DNA of 64,000 nt, taken from the NCBI RefSeq assembly GCF_003254295.1, contig NZ_QKZO01000011.1:62001-126000 (forward strand), read 5' to 3'. The position numbers and the translations under genes are program-made. Of this stretch, positions 1 through 10,319 are shown piece by piece. Source of the DNA: Rhodobacter capsulatus (GTDB lineage Bacteria; Pseudomonadota; Alphaproteobacteria; Rhodobacterales; Rhodobacteraceae). Every line of letters begins with the position of its first letter. The first letter of the stretch is position 1. Below the pieces are notes generated by a model. The model was not told the origin of the DNA, did no database searches, and was given only the letters and a program-made list of their open reading frames with translations.

Positions 1-637
1 CCCGGAACCGGCCCTCGCGGTCGGTTTCGGCCACGATCCAGAGCGGCGCCCCGTGGCCTGGCAGGGCTTTCACCTGGCCGCCGACGGGTTCCGCCCCCAC
101 CCGTTCCAGAAGCACCGTCGTCGCCGTCAGCGCCCGCCCCTGTGCCAGCACCCGCGCCGAAAACCCCATCCCCGGCAGGAACCCGGGCAAGAGCAGGTCG
201 GGCAGGATCTCGACGGCAAGGCCAAGCGGCTCCGGCGCGGCGGGCGCGGCGCCGCGCAAGACGAAGCACGCGGCCGCATGCTGTACCAGCCCGCGGCCTT
301 CGGGATCGCGCCCGACCGGGGCCTCGGCGTGGATCCGGTGCAGCCCCGGCGCCGACAGATCAACCCGGGTCCGCCAGGCGCGCGCGGCATTGCCCGCGCC
401 CTGCAGCAGATCCGCCGTCAGCCCGGAGGTCAGATCGGTGCGCCGGTCCCCGTGCAGGTGCAGCGCCGCGCTTGGCGGGGGCAGGTCCAGCACCACCCCC
501 CCGCCCAAAGGATCGCCGAGGGCAAGGGTCAGCAGGCCGCCCGTCTCGGGCAGATGCGCCATCAGCCCCGGCGTGGCGGGGCGGGGGATCGCCAGCAGCG
601 CGCGGGCGGCGGCCATCAGGTTTCCGTGCAAGAACAT
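1..637 (-). CDS. DUF4198-family protein (cobalt/nickel uptake accessory, CbiK/NikK-like), C-terminus cut by window edge
   Basis: The minus-strand frame is open without a stop from a start at 637 to the window edge (about 212 codons). The start has a good ribosome site (AAGGAA, 7 nt spacing); MAAARALL 21 nt further in is an alternative start. The visible C-terminal part has the pattern I know from DUF4198 proteins that accompany ECF cobalt/nickel transporters: PLGLAVEILPD, then GMGFSARVLAQGRAL, then AETDREGRFR. It lies directly downstream of a minus-strand cobalamin riboswitch, which supports a role in cobalt supply. A cbiMNQO-type transporter just beyond the left edge is therefore my guess, not something seen. 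The family call rests on short motifs only. Confidence 0.6.
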   Translation of the reverse strand, partial: MFLHGNLMAAARALLAIPRPATPGLMAHLPETGGLLTLALGDPLGGGVVLDLPPPSAALHLHGDRRTDLTSGLTADLLQGAGNAARAWRTRVDLSAPGLHRIHAEAPVGRDPEGRGLVQHAAACFVLRGAAPAAPEPLGLAVEILPDLLLPGFLPGMGFSARVLAQGRALTATTVLLERVGAEPVGGQVKALPGHGAPLWIVAETDREGRFR

Positions 638-787
638 GGTCGTTTCCTTCCGGGGCGCGGTCCGGACAACCGGCCGCAAGACGCGAAAGGACGAAGGGAT
701 GTGGCCCCAGAGAGCCGGGCAGAGAGCCGGGCCCCCGGGGGCCAGACGCGCACCCCGGCGTCCGGTGAAACCGGGCCTTGGCCCGGG

Positions 788-957
788 GGGTGGCAGGTCT
801 CCTGGCTTGCGGGTCCGGGCTCGGGTCGGCCTTCCCGGGGTATCCCCAGTGGCATCGTCGACCGTCGCTCGCCGCTCACAGTTGCGGGGGCAGCTGCGGC
901 TTTGCCCGAAGGCACACCGCATTCCCTTTTCATCCCCGCCGAACGGGGAACCAATCC
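788..957 (-). promoter_or_regulatory. Cobalamin (AdoCbl) riboswitch
   Basis: Read on the minus strand, all main conserved blocks are present in order: a GGTTCCCC start, an AAAAGGGAA segment, GCTGCCCCCGCAACTGT, the B12-box core GCCACTGGG, and the closing GCAAGCCAGGAGACCTGCC. The aptamer ends about 150 nt upstream of the leftward DUF4198 start. That leader contains GC-rich inverted segments and two copies of GAGCCGGGCAGA that could form the expression platform. Binding of cobalamin would be expected to switch off the downstream uptake gene. Confidence 0.93.
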
Positions 958-1013
958 CGCCTTGGTTGTGCCAGCCCCCGCCGCCCGCGTCAATCGGCTT
1001 CCGTCGCGGGCAG

Positions 1014-1042
1014 TTGACAGTCACCCGGCAAGCGCGCATGTT
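1014..1042 (+). promoter_or_regulatory. Candidate sigma-70 promoter for the rightward riboswitch transcript
   Basis: TTGACA is followed after exactly 17 nt by CATGTT, just upstream of the rightward cobalamin aptamer. The -35 is perfect and the -10 is poor. On the other strand TTGACG (993-988) could be the -35 of the leftward riboswitch transcript, but I see no convincing -10 for it. Confidence 0.4.
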
Positions 1043-1051
1043 GCCCCCGCC

Positions 1052-1212
1052 TTGGTTCCGCGGCTGATCCCGCGGACGAAGAGGGAAGCCGGTGCAAGTC
1101 CGGCGCTGCCCCCGCAACTGTAAGCGGCAAGCCCCGAGCACGGCCACTGATCGCAGGATCGGGAAGGCGCAAGGGGCGTTCGAGCCGCAAGCCAGGAGAC
1201 CTGCCAGGCCGA
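1052..1212 (+). promoter_or_regulatory. Cobalamin (AdoCbl) riboswitch
   Basis: The plus strand shows AGAGGGAAGCCGGTGCAAGT, GCTGCCCCCGCAACTGTAAG, GGCCACTG, GGGAAGGCGC and GCAAGCCAGGAGACCTGCC in the canonical order and spacing. It sits back to back with the minus-strand riboswitch; the two aptamers are separated by under 100 nt holding both promoters. It precedes the DUF1636-cobQ-cobQ genes and should repress them when cobalamin is plentiful. Confidence 0.95.
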
Positions 1213-1308
1213 AAACCATCCCGGGCGGCGGGCCCGGAGGCAGGGTGCTTCGGCTTGTCCGGGGCCTGTCCCCTTACCGCTTTCCGGCCCAATGCCAGAG
1301 GAACGGTA

Positions 1309-1439
1309 TGGCGCCGAAAGACACGACCCCGATCACGGCCCCGATCACGGCCCCGATCACGACCTGGGGCGGCCTGTCACCCGGGCATCGCCCCGCCCCG
1401 CAGGCCACCTCGCAGCCCGGGGAGCGCCGCCATGGCTGA
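1309..1439 (+). CDS. Possible 43-residue leader peptide ORF with TPITAPITAPITT repeats
   Basis: A short frame starts with ATG 5-6 nt after AGAGGAA and ends at a TGA that overlaps the next gene's ATG by 8 nt, an arrangement suited to translational coupling. The peptide has an ITAP repeat encoded by a 12-bp tandem DNA repeat and a basic C-terminus (GERRHG). I do not recognise it; it does not look like CbtB, the usual short cobalt-transport protein. It may be only the non-coding leader of the riboswitch mRNA. Confidence 0.3.
1327..1362 (+). repeat. Three tandem copies of a 12-bp repeat
   Basis: The unit CCCCGATCACGG occurs three times in direct succession, the last copy ending in A instead of G. 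It lies between the riboswitch and the DUF1636 start, inside the possible leader ORF. Confidence 0.9.
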
Positions 1440-1803
1440 CGGAGGATCCCCGCCCGGAGCGCGCCCGTTCCGGGTGCTGGGCTGCAGCACCTGCCGCCAT
1501 GCCGACGCGCCCTGCCGCCCCGGCCTCGCCTTTCTGAACCGGCTGTGCCAGGCCCTTGCCCTGGCGCCGGTGGGGGCGGATTTCGACATCAGCGGCTCCG
1601 CCAGCCTGTGTTGCGGCACAAGGCTTTGCCCGGTGGTCTGGTGCGCCACGCCCGAAGGCGCGCGGCTTTGGGGCGATGTCCCCCCCGAGGTGCCGGTGGC
1701 GGCGCTTCTTGACCCGGAGCAGAGCGAGGCTCTTCCCGGCTCCCTCCACCCGCCCGTCCGCGCCGCCGCCGAGATCACCGCCGGGCCGGGCCTGCTGCAC
1801 TGA
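1432..1803 (+). CDS. DUF1636 metal-binding / 2Fe-2S ferredoxin-like protein
   Basis: This is a 123-residue Cys-rich protein with CSTC near residues 18-21, a further Cys at about 27, and CCGTRLCPVVWC near residues 59-70. This matches the DUF1636 family, thought to bind metal or an Fe-S cluster in a thioredoxin-like fold and often found with cobalamin genes. It is the first full gene after the rightward cobalamin riboswitch, and cobQ follows after about 70 nt. Its context suggests a role in cobalt handling or corrin synthesis, but its biochemical activity is not established. The start overlaps a small upstream ORF. Confidence 0.75.
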   Translation: MADGGSPPGARPFRVLGCSTCRHADAPCRPGLAFLNRLCQALALAPVGADFDISGSASLCCGTRLCPVVWCATPEGARLWGDVPPEVPVAALLDPEQSEALPGSLHPPVRAAAEITAGPGLLH

Positions 1804-1872
1804 TCCCCCCGACCTTCCGGTGTCGGGCTGCCCCGGCGCCGTCCTTGCCTTGCCGACCGAACGGACCCTGCC

Positions 1873-3447
1873 ATGACCCTCTCGCTTCCCGACCACGATC
1901 CGGTGCCGCCGCTGCCGGAACTCGATGTGCCGTTCCTGACCCCGCCGCCGCCGCGGCGCGGCCGGGCGCTGATGATCCAGGGCACCAGTTCCGATGTCGG
2001 CAAAAGCCTGCTGGTGGCCGGGCTGTGCCGCGCCTATGCCCGCCGCGGGCTGAAAGTGGCGCCGTTCAAGGCGCAGAACATGTCGAACAATGCTGCCGTC
2101 ACCGTGGACAGCGACCTGCCCCCCGGCCCCGACGGTCAGGCCCGGCGCGGCGAGATCGGCCGGGCGCAGGCGCTGCAGGCCCGCGCCGCCGGGGTGGCGC
2201 CCTCGATCCACATGAACCCGGTCCTGCTCAAGCCGCAGGCGCTGGTCGGCTCGCAGGTGGTGCTGCGCGGCCGGGCGCTGGGCAACTGGCCCGCGCGGCA
2301 TTACCACCATCTGAAACCCTTCCTGCTGCCCGCGGTGATGGACAGCTACCGCCGCATCGCCGCCGAAGCCGATCTGGTGCTGGTCGAGGGCGCGGGGGCG
2401 GCGACCGAGACCTGGATCAAGCATTGCGACATCACCAACATGCGTCTGGCCGAGGAGGCCGATCTGCCGGTGGTGCTGCTCACCGACAACGACCGCGGCG
2501 GCGCGCTGGCCGCCGTCGTCGGCAGCTGGATGCTGCATGACGAGGCCGAGCGGGCGCGGGTGAAAGGCATTCTGGTCAACAAGTTCCGCGGCTATTTCTC
2601 GCTTTACGAGCCCGCCTGCCGGACCATGACCGAGATCACCGGCTGGCCCTTTCTGGGGGTTGCGCGCTGGTTCGAGGCGGCGGGGCAGCTTCCGGCCGAG
2701 GATGCGCTGGCGCTGGAACGTCCCGCGACGGGCAATGGCGCGGGGCTGATCGTCGCCGTGCCGCATCTGGATGGCGTGGCGAATTTCGACGACCTCGACC
2801 CCTTGGGCGCCGAGCCCGGCGTCGATCTGCGCTGGGTCCGCCAGGGCCAGCCGATCCCGCCCGAGGCCGATGTGGTGCTGTTGCCGGGATCAAAAACCAC
2901 CCGGGCCGCGCTGGCCACCCTGCGCGCGCAGGGCTGGGATGTGGACATCCGCGCGCATCTGCGCCGCGGCGGCCGCGTCGTCGGGATTTGCGCGGGGTTT
3001 CAGATGCTTGGCCGGGTCGTGCGCGACCCCGAAGGGATCGAGGGCCCGGCGGGCGAGACCGAGGGTCTGGGGCTTCTGGACCTCGAAACCGTGATGACGC
3101 GCGACAAGATGCTGACCGAGGTGCAGGCGACCGATGCGCGCAGCGGTCAGGGTCTGGCGGGCTACGAAATGCACATGGGCCGCACCACCGGGCCGGGGCT
3201 TGACCGGCCGTGGTTCCGGCTCGACGGCCGCCCCGAGGGGGCGGTGTCCGGCGATGGAAGGGTGATGGGGACCTATCTGCACGGGCTCTTCGGGGCGGAT
3301 GGCTTTCGCGGTCATTGGATCACCGCGATGGGCGGGCGGGCCTCGGGGCTCGATCATGCCGCGCAGACCGAGGCGACGCTGGAGGCGCTGGCCGATCAGC
3401 TGGAGGAAGACCTTGATCTGGACGCGCTGCTGGCGCTGGCGAAATGA
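1873..3447 (+). CDS. cobQ: Cobyric acid synthase (first of two tandem copies)
   Basis: This glutamine-dependent enzyme amidates carboxylates b, d, e and g of adenosylcobyrinic a,c-diamide. The 524-residue product has a dethiobiotin-synthetase-like N-terminal domain with P-loop GTSSDVGKS near residues 37-45 and the CobQ signature APFKAQNMSNNAAVT. The C-terminal type-1 amidotransferase domain has the nucleophile Cys in GICAGFQMLG and the catalytic His in YLHGLFG. Relative to the second copy it has a roughly 35-residue Pro-rich N-terminal extension and a 14-residue insertion (SDLPPGPDGQARR region) after NNAAVT. Its stop overlaps the next start by 4 nt (ATGA), so the two are co-translated. Confidence 0.93.
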   Translation: MTLSLPDHDPVPPLPELDVPFLTPPPPRRGRALMIQGTSSDVGKSLLVAGLCRAYARRGLKVAPFKAQNMSNNAAVTVDSDLPPGPDGQARRGEIGRAQALQARAAGVAPSIHMNPVLLKPQALVGSQVVLRGRALGNWPARHYHHLKPFLLPAVMDSYRRIAAEADLVLVEGAGAATETWIKHCDITNMRLAEEADLPVVLLTDNDRGGALAAVVGSWMLHDEAERARVKGILVNKFRGYFSLYEPACRTMTEITGWPFLGVARWFEAAGQLPAEDALALERPATGNGAGLIVAVPHLDGVANFDDLDPLGAEPGVDLRWVRQGQPIPPEADVVLLPGSKTTRAALATLRAQGWDVDIRAHLRRGGRVVGICAGFQMLGRVVRDPEGIEGPAGETEGLGLLDLETVMTRDKMLTEVQATDARSGQGLAGYEMHMGRTTGPGLDRPWFRLDGRPEGAVSGDGRVMGTYLHGLFGADGFRGHWITAMGGRASGLDHAAQTEATLEALADQLEEDLDLDALLALAK

Positions 3448-4898
3448 CGGCGCGGCGGCTGATGGTGCTGGGCACCGGCTCGGATGTGGGCAAAAGCCTC
3501 TTCGTCGCGGGGCTGGCGCGGGCCTTCACCCGGCGCGGGCTGAAGGTGGCGCCCTTCAAGGCGCAGAACATGTCGAACAACGCGGCGGTGACGGCGGATG
3601 GCGGCGAGATCGGCCGGGCGCAGGCGCTGCAGGCGCGGGCGGCGGGGGTTCCCCTGTCCGTCCACATGAACCCGGTTCTGCTCAAGCCCGACAGCGATGT
3701 CGATGCGCAGGTGGTGGTGCAGGGGCAGGTGCTGGGGCGGTTTTCCGCGGCGGACTATCAGGCGCTGAAGCCAAGCCTGCGGGGGCGGGTGATCGAGAGC
3801 CTGGATCATCTTTCGGCGACGCATGATCTGGTGCTGATCGAGGGGGCGGGCAGCGGCGCCGAACGCTATCTGCGGCCGCAGGACATTTCCAACATGGGTC
3901 TGGCCGAGGCCGCCGATCTGCCGGTGCTGCTTTTGGGCGACGAGTCGCGCGGCGGGGTGACGGCGGCGGTGATCGGGCATCATCACCTGTGGACCGCGTC
4001 TGAGCGCGCCCGGGTGGGCGGCGTGATCGTGACCAAATTCCGCGGTGATCCGGCGATCTTCGCCCCGGCGGCGGCGGATATCCGCGCCGAGACCGGCTGG
4101 CCGGTGCTGGGGCTGATGCGCTGGTCCGAGGCGGCAAGGCGCCTGCCCGAGGAGGATTCGCTGGGTCTTGCGCGCAAGCGCGGCGCGGCGGGGGCGCTTG
4201 TCGTGGCGGTGCTCGAGCTGCCGCGGGTGGCGAATTTCGACGACCTCGACCCGCTTGCCGCCGAACCGGGCGTCGATCTGCGCTGGGTCCGTCCGGGGCA
4301 GCCGATCCCGGCCGAGGCCGCGGTAGTGATCCTGCCCGGGTCAAAGGCCACGCGGGCCGCGCTGACGGCGCTGCGCGCCGAGGGCTGGGATGTCGATCTC
4401 CGCGCGCATCTGCGCCGGGGCGGGCGCGTCGTGGGGATTTGCGCGGGGTTTCAGATGCTTGGCCGCGTCGTGCGCGACCCCGAAGGGATCGAGGGCACCC
4501 CGGGCGAAACCGAGGGGCTGGGGCTGCTTGATCTTGAAACGGTGATCGGGCCGACGAAGCGGCTGGCCGGGATCGACGCTCTCGACTATGCCAGCGGCGC
4601 CGGCGTGAGCGGCTACGAGATGCATATGGGCCGGAGCTTTGGCCCGGATCTGGCCCGGCCGTGGCTTGTTCCGGACGGGCGGCCCGAGGGGGCGGTCAGC
4701 GTCGACGGCAAGGTGATGGGCAGTTATCTGCACGGGCTTTTCGGCGCGGCGGGCTTTCGTGGCCATTGGCTTGCGCAGCAGGGCATCACCGCCGCAGCGC
4801 AAGACCACGGCGCCCGGATCGAGGCCGCCCTTGATGCCTTTGCCGCGGAAATCGAGGCCGATCTCGACCTTGACGCGCTTCTGGATCTGGCGCGATAG
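3444..4898 (+). CDS. cobQ: Cobyric acid synthase (second tandem copy)
   Basis: The 484-residue product is of usual CobQ length: P-loop GTGSDVGKS at residues 8-16, APFKAQNMSNNAAVT, GICAGFQMLG nucleophile elbow and YLHGLFG. All key residues seen in the first copy are kept, so neither looks like a pseudogene. Stretches such as GVDLRWVR.GQPIP and RVVRDPEGIEG are nearly identical between the two, which suggests tandem duplication followed by divergence, mainly in the N-terminal half. This copy lacks the insertion and extension of its neighbour. It is the last gene of the riboswitch operon; metH follows with its own promoter. Confidence 0.93.
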   Translation: MTARRLMVLGTGSDVGKSLFVAGLARAFTRRGLKVAPFKAQNMSNNAAVTADGGEIGRAQALQARAAGVPLSVHMNPVLLKPDSDVDAQVVVQGQVLGRFSAADYQALKPSLRGRVIESLDHLSATHDLVLIEGAGSGAERYLRPQDISNMGLAEAADLPVLLLGDESRGGVTAAVIGHHHLWTASERARVGGVIVTKFRGDPAIFAPAAADIRAETGWPVLGLMRWSEAARRLPEEDSLGLARKRGAAGALVVAVLELPRVANFDDLDPLAAEPGVDLRWVRPGQPIPAEAAVVILPGSKATRAALTALRAEGWDVDLRAHLRRGGRVVGICAGFQMLGRVVRDPEGIEGTPGETEGLGLLDLETVIGPTKRLAGIDALDYASGAGVSGYEMHMGRSFGPDLARPWLVPDGRPEGAVSVDGKVMGSYLHGLFGAAGFRGHWLAQQGITAAAQDHGARIEAALDAFAAEIEADLDLDALLDLAR

Positions 4899-4930
4899 GG
4901 TCGCAGCCCGGCAGGGACATGAGTGAGCCT

Positions 4931-4952
4931 CATAATTATCCTGATGATTATG
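4931..4952. promoter_or_regulatory. AT-rich palindromic operator upstream of metH
   Basis: A near-perfect 22-bp inverted repeat has outer arms CATAAT and ATTATG and inner arms ATC and GAT, broken by one mismatched pair and a 2-bp centre. It is very AT-rich in a GC-rich region and ends 3 bp before the putative -35 of the metH promoter. It resembles a dimeric regulator site. A methionine-cycle regulator such as SahR or MetR is possible, but I cannot match it to a known consensus. Confidence 0.6.
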
Positions 4953-4955
4953 AAT

Positions 4956-4984
4956 TTGCTGAAAGGTGACTTGTGGCCTATCTG
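4956..4984 (+). promoter_or_regulatory. Candidate sigma-70 promoter of the split metH operon
   Basis: TTGCTG and TATCTG are separated by exactly 17 nt, and the expected start point lies about 15-20 nt upstream of the metH start codon. The palindrome immediately upstream would be centred near -50, a position suited to an activator or an upstream repressor. Confidence 0.5.
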
Positions 4985-5007
4985 CCTTCCACCCGAGGGA
5001 GATTGCC

Positions 5008-6041
5008 ATGCTGACCCAGACCCTGCCCAGATCGACGGCCTTTGCCGCGCTTGAGGCCCTTGCCCGTGACCGTATCCTGATCCTTGACGGGGCGATGGGC
5101 ACGCAGATCCAACAGCTTGGCCTGAGCGAGGCGGATTTTCTGGGCCGCGGCTCGGGCTGCGCCTGCCGCCATGCCACCGATCACCCGCAAAAGGGCAACA
5201 ACGATCTGCTGGTGCTGACCCAGCCGCAGGCGATCGAGGAGATCCACTTCCGCTATGCGATGGCGGGGGCGGATATCGTCGAGACCAACACATTCTCCGC
5301 CACTACCATCGCGCAGGCCGATTACGGGCTGGAGGGCGCGGTGTTTGACCTGAACGCCGCGGGTGCGCGGGTGGCGCGGGCGGCGATGGACCGTGCCGAG
5401 GCCACCGACGGGCGGCGCCGCTTCGTTGCGGGGGCCGTGGGGCCGACGAACCGCACCGCCTCGCTCTCGCCCGATGTGAACGACCCGGGCTACCGCGCCG
5501 TCACTTTCGACGATCTGCGCACCGCTTACGGCCAGCAGGTGCGCGGGCTGATCGCGGGCGGCGCCGATATCCTGCTGATCGAGACGATCTTTGACACGCT
5601 GAACGCCAAGGCCGCCATTTTCGCCTGTTTCGAGGCCTTTGCCGAGCGGGGCGAGCGGTTGCCGGTGATGATTTCGGGCACGATCACCGATGCCTCGGGG
5701 CGCACGCTCTCGGGGCAGACGCCGACCGCGTTCTGGCATTCCGTGGCCCATGCCCGGCCCTTCACCGTCGGGCTGAACTGCGCTTTGGGCGCAAGCGCGA
5801 TGCGCCCGCATCTGGCGGAACTGGCGGGCGTCGCCCCCTGCGCGATCTGCGCCTATCCCAATGCCGGGTTGCCGAATGCCTTTGGCCAATATGATGAAAC
5901 CCCCGACCAGACCGCCGCGCAAGTGGCGGAATTTGCCCGCGAAGGGCTGGTCAATGTCGTGGGCGGCTGCTGTGGCACCACCCCCGATCACATCCGCGCC
6001 ATCGCGGCAGCCGTGAAACCTTTCCCGCCGAGGGCCCTGTC

Positions 6042-6045
<4 letters not shown>
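5008..6045 (+). CDS. metH: Methionine synthase, homocysteine-binding module (split MetH, part 1)
   Basis: This is the zinc-dependent homocysteine S-methyltransferase module that takes the methyl group from methylcobalamin. The 345-residue product begins the domain with [10 protein letters not shown]. It has the zinc ligands in [14 protein letters not shown] and in [14 protein letters not shown] near the C-terminus. In most bacteria this module is fused to the rest of MetH; here it ends with a stop that overlaps the next start by 4 nt. The start is chosen at MLTQTLPRS, 6-7 nt after GAGGGAG; an upstream in-frame start 42 nt earlier falls inside the promoter region. Confidence 0.92.
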
Positions 6046-8768
<2,723 letters not shown>

Positions 8769-8839
8769 TCCTGTCTTAAAACGTGGGCAGCGCGTCGTTT
8801 TTGGCGCGCGCCTTCTGCGACAATCTGTCAGGCTGAAGG

Positions 8840-9007
8840 CCTCAGGGTGCCCGTCCGCAAGGCCGGGAGAATTGGGAAGCCGGTGCAGGACCGGCGCTGC
8901 CCCCGCAACGGTCAGCAATGAGGGACGGCAAGGCCACTGGACCCAAGGTCCGGGAAGGGGCCGCGCCCGGGTGCGACAGCACGCATTGCAAGCCCGGAAA
9001 CCAGCCC
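8840..9007 (+). promoter_or_regulatory. Cobalamin riboswitch upstream of the Rieske oxygenase pair
   Basis: The conserved blocks are GGTGCCC, GGGAAGCCGGTGCAGGACC, GCTGCCCCCGCAACGGTCAGC, GGCCACTGG, CGGGAAGGGG and a slightly divergent closing GCAAGCCCGGAAACCAGCC. It lies between metH part 2 and gbcA and fills most of the 312-nt gap. A GGGCCC-AA-GGGCCC hairpin follows and could belong to the expression platform. The 60 nt between metH and the aptamer show no promoter I can defend. Confidence 0.92.
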
Positions 9008-9080
9008 CGAGACCGCCGGGCCCAAGGGCCCATCCATCCAACCAGCCCTTGCGGGGAGGCAGGGGCAAGTGAGGTGCAAG

Positions 9081-10316
9081 ATGCCGAACGCATCCGACAT
9101 CCGTGCGCAGCTCGCCGCACGGCGCAAGGACCATTCCCTGCCGCAACCCTTCTACTGCGATCCGGGGATCTTCCAGACCGATCTGACGCAGATCTTCTAC
9201 CGCGAGTGGCTGTTTGCCATTCCCGCCTGTCAGCTGCAAAAGCCCGGCGATTACGCGACGTTGCAGGTGGGCGCCTGTCCGGTGATCCTGGTGCGTGGCG
9301 CCGATGCGATGATCCGCGCCTTTCACAACGTCTGCCGCCATCGCGGCCAGCGGCTTTGCGCCAAGGCGACGGGGAACAGCCCGAAGCTTGTCTGCCCCTA
9401 TCATCAATGGACCTATGACCTGGACGGCAAACTGCTCTGGGCCAAGGACATGCAGGCGGATTTCAACCCCGCCGCGCATGGGCTGAAAAAGGTGCATTGC
9501 GTCGATATCGGCGGGATGGTCTTCATCTGTCTGGCCGAGGTGCCGCCCGCGATTGCCGATCTGGCGGGCACTCTGGGCCGCTATCTGCTGCCTGCCGGGC
9601 TGAAACAGGCCCGCGTTGCCCATGTCTCGACCATCATCGAGAAGGGGAACTGGAAGCTGGTGATCGAGAACAACCGCGAATGCTATCACTGCGGCGGCGC
9701 GCATCCGTCGCTCTGCCGGACCTATTCCGACAATCCGCGGATGACCGCGATGGAGGGCCCCGAGGCGGCAAGCCCCGACATTCTCGCGCATTGGGCGCGC
9801 TGCGAGGCGGCGGGTCTGCCCTCGCGCTTCGTGCATCATCCGCAGATGCAATGGCGGCTGGCCCGCATTCCGCTGCTGAATGGCGCCGAGAGCTACACGA
9901 TGAGCACCAAGGCCGCGGTGAAGGGCAAGCGTCTGGGCGAGATGCCCTTCAACGATGCCGGAAGCCTGCTCTTCTTCCACTATCCGAACACCTGGAACCA
10001 TTTTCTGGCCGATCATGCGATCGTCTTCCGGGTGCTGCCGATCTCGGCCACCGAGACCGAGGTGACGACGACCTGGCTTGTGCCCGGCGAGGCCGTCGAG
10101 GGAGTGGATTACGACCTGACGGAACTCACCGAGGTCTGGACGGCGACGAATGACGAGGACCGGCAGGTGGTCGAGGAAAATCAGGCGGGGATACTCTCGC
10201 CCGCCTATGAGCCCGGCCCCTATTCGACGCTGCAGGAAGAGGGCGTGATCCAGTTCGTCGACTGGTATTGCGGCACTTTGGACGCGCGGCTTTCCCCGCC
10301 GCTGGCGGCGGAGTGA
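9081..10316 (+). CDS. gbcA: Rieske non-heme iron oxygenase, glycine betaine demethylase large subunit type
   Basis: The 411-residue protein has a Rieske [2Fe-2S] motif CRHRGQRLC...CPYHQW (CxH...CxxH) near residues 82-107. The mononuclear iron region shows ENNRECYHCGGAHPSLC, which closely matches GbcA-type glycine betaine monooxygenases; these convert glycine betaine to dimethylglycine and formaldehyde. The start ATG follows GAGGTG; an upstream in-frame GTG is less likely. The reductase gene follows after 3 nt. A related quaternary-amine substrate such as carnitine or stachydrine cannot be excluded. The riboswitch control is unexpected for this family. Confidence 0.85.
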   Translation: MPNASDIRAQLAARRKDHSLPQPFYCDPGIFQTDLTQIFYREWLFAIPACQLQKPGDYATLQVGACPVILVRGADAMIRAFHNVCRHRGQRLCAKATGNSPKLVCPYHQWTYDLDGKLLWAKDMQADFNPAAHGLKKVHCVDIGGMVFICLAEVPPAIADLAGTLGRYLLPAGLKQARVAHVSTIIEKGNWKLVIENNRECYHCGGAHPSLCRTYSDNPRMTAMEGPEAASPDILAHWARCEAAGLPSRFVHHPQMQWRLARIPLLNGAESYTMSTKAAVKGKRLGEMPFNDAGSLLFFHYPNTWNHFLADHAIVFRVLPISATETEVTTTWLVPGEAVEGVDYDLTELTEVWTATNDEDRQVVEENQAGILSPAYEPGPYSTLQEEGVIQFVDWYCGTLDARLSPPLAAE

Positions 10317-10319
10317 TCG

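Noticed and set aside
53-1123. Plus-strand frame at the left end
   Set aside because: It runs through a riboswitch and opposite the DUF4198 frame, with Arg/Pro/Gly-rich low complexity.
1309-1439. CbtB-like cobalt transporter subunit before DUF1636
   Set aside because: No membrane segment and no His-containing C-terminal motif; kept only as a possible leader ORF.
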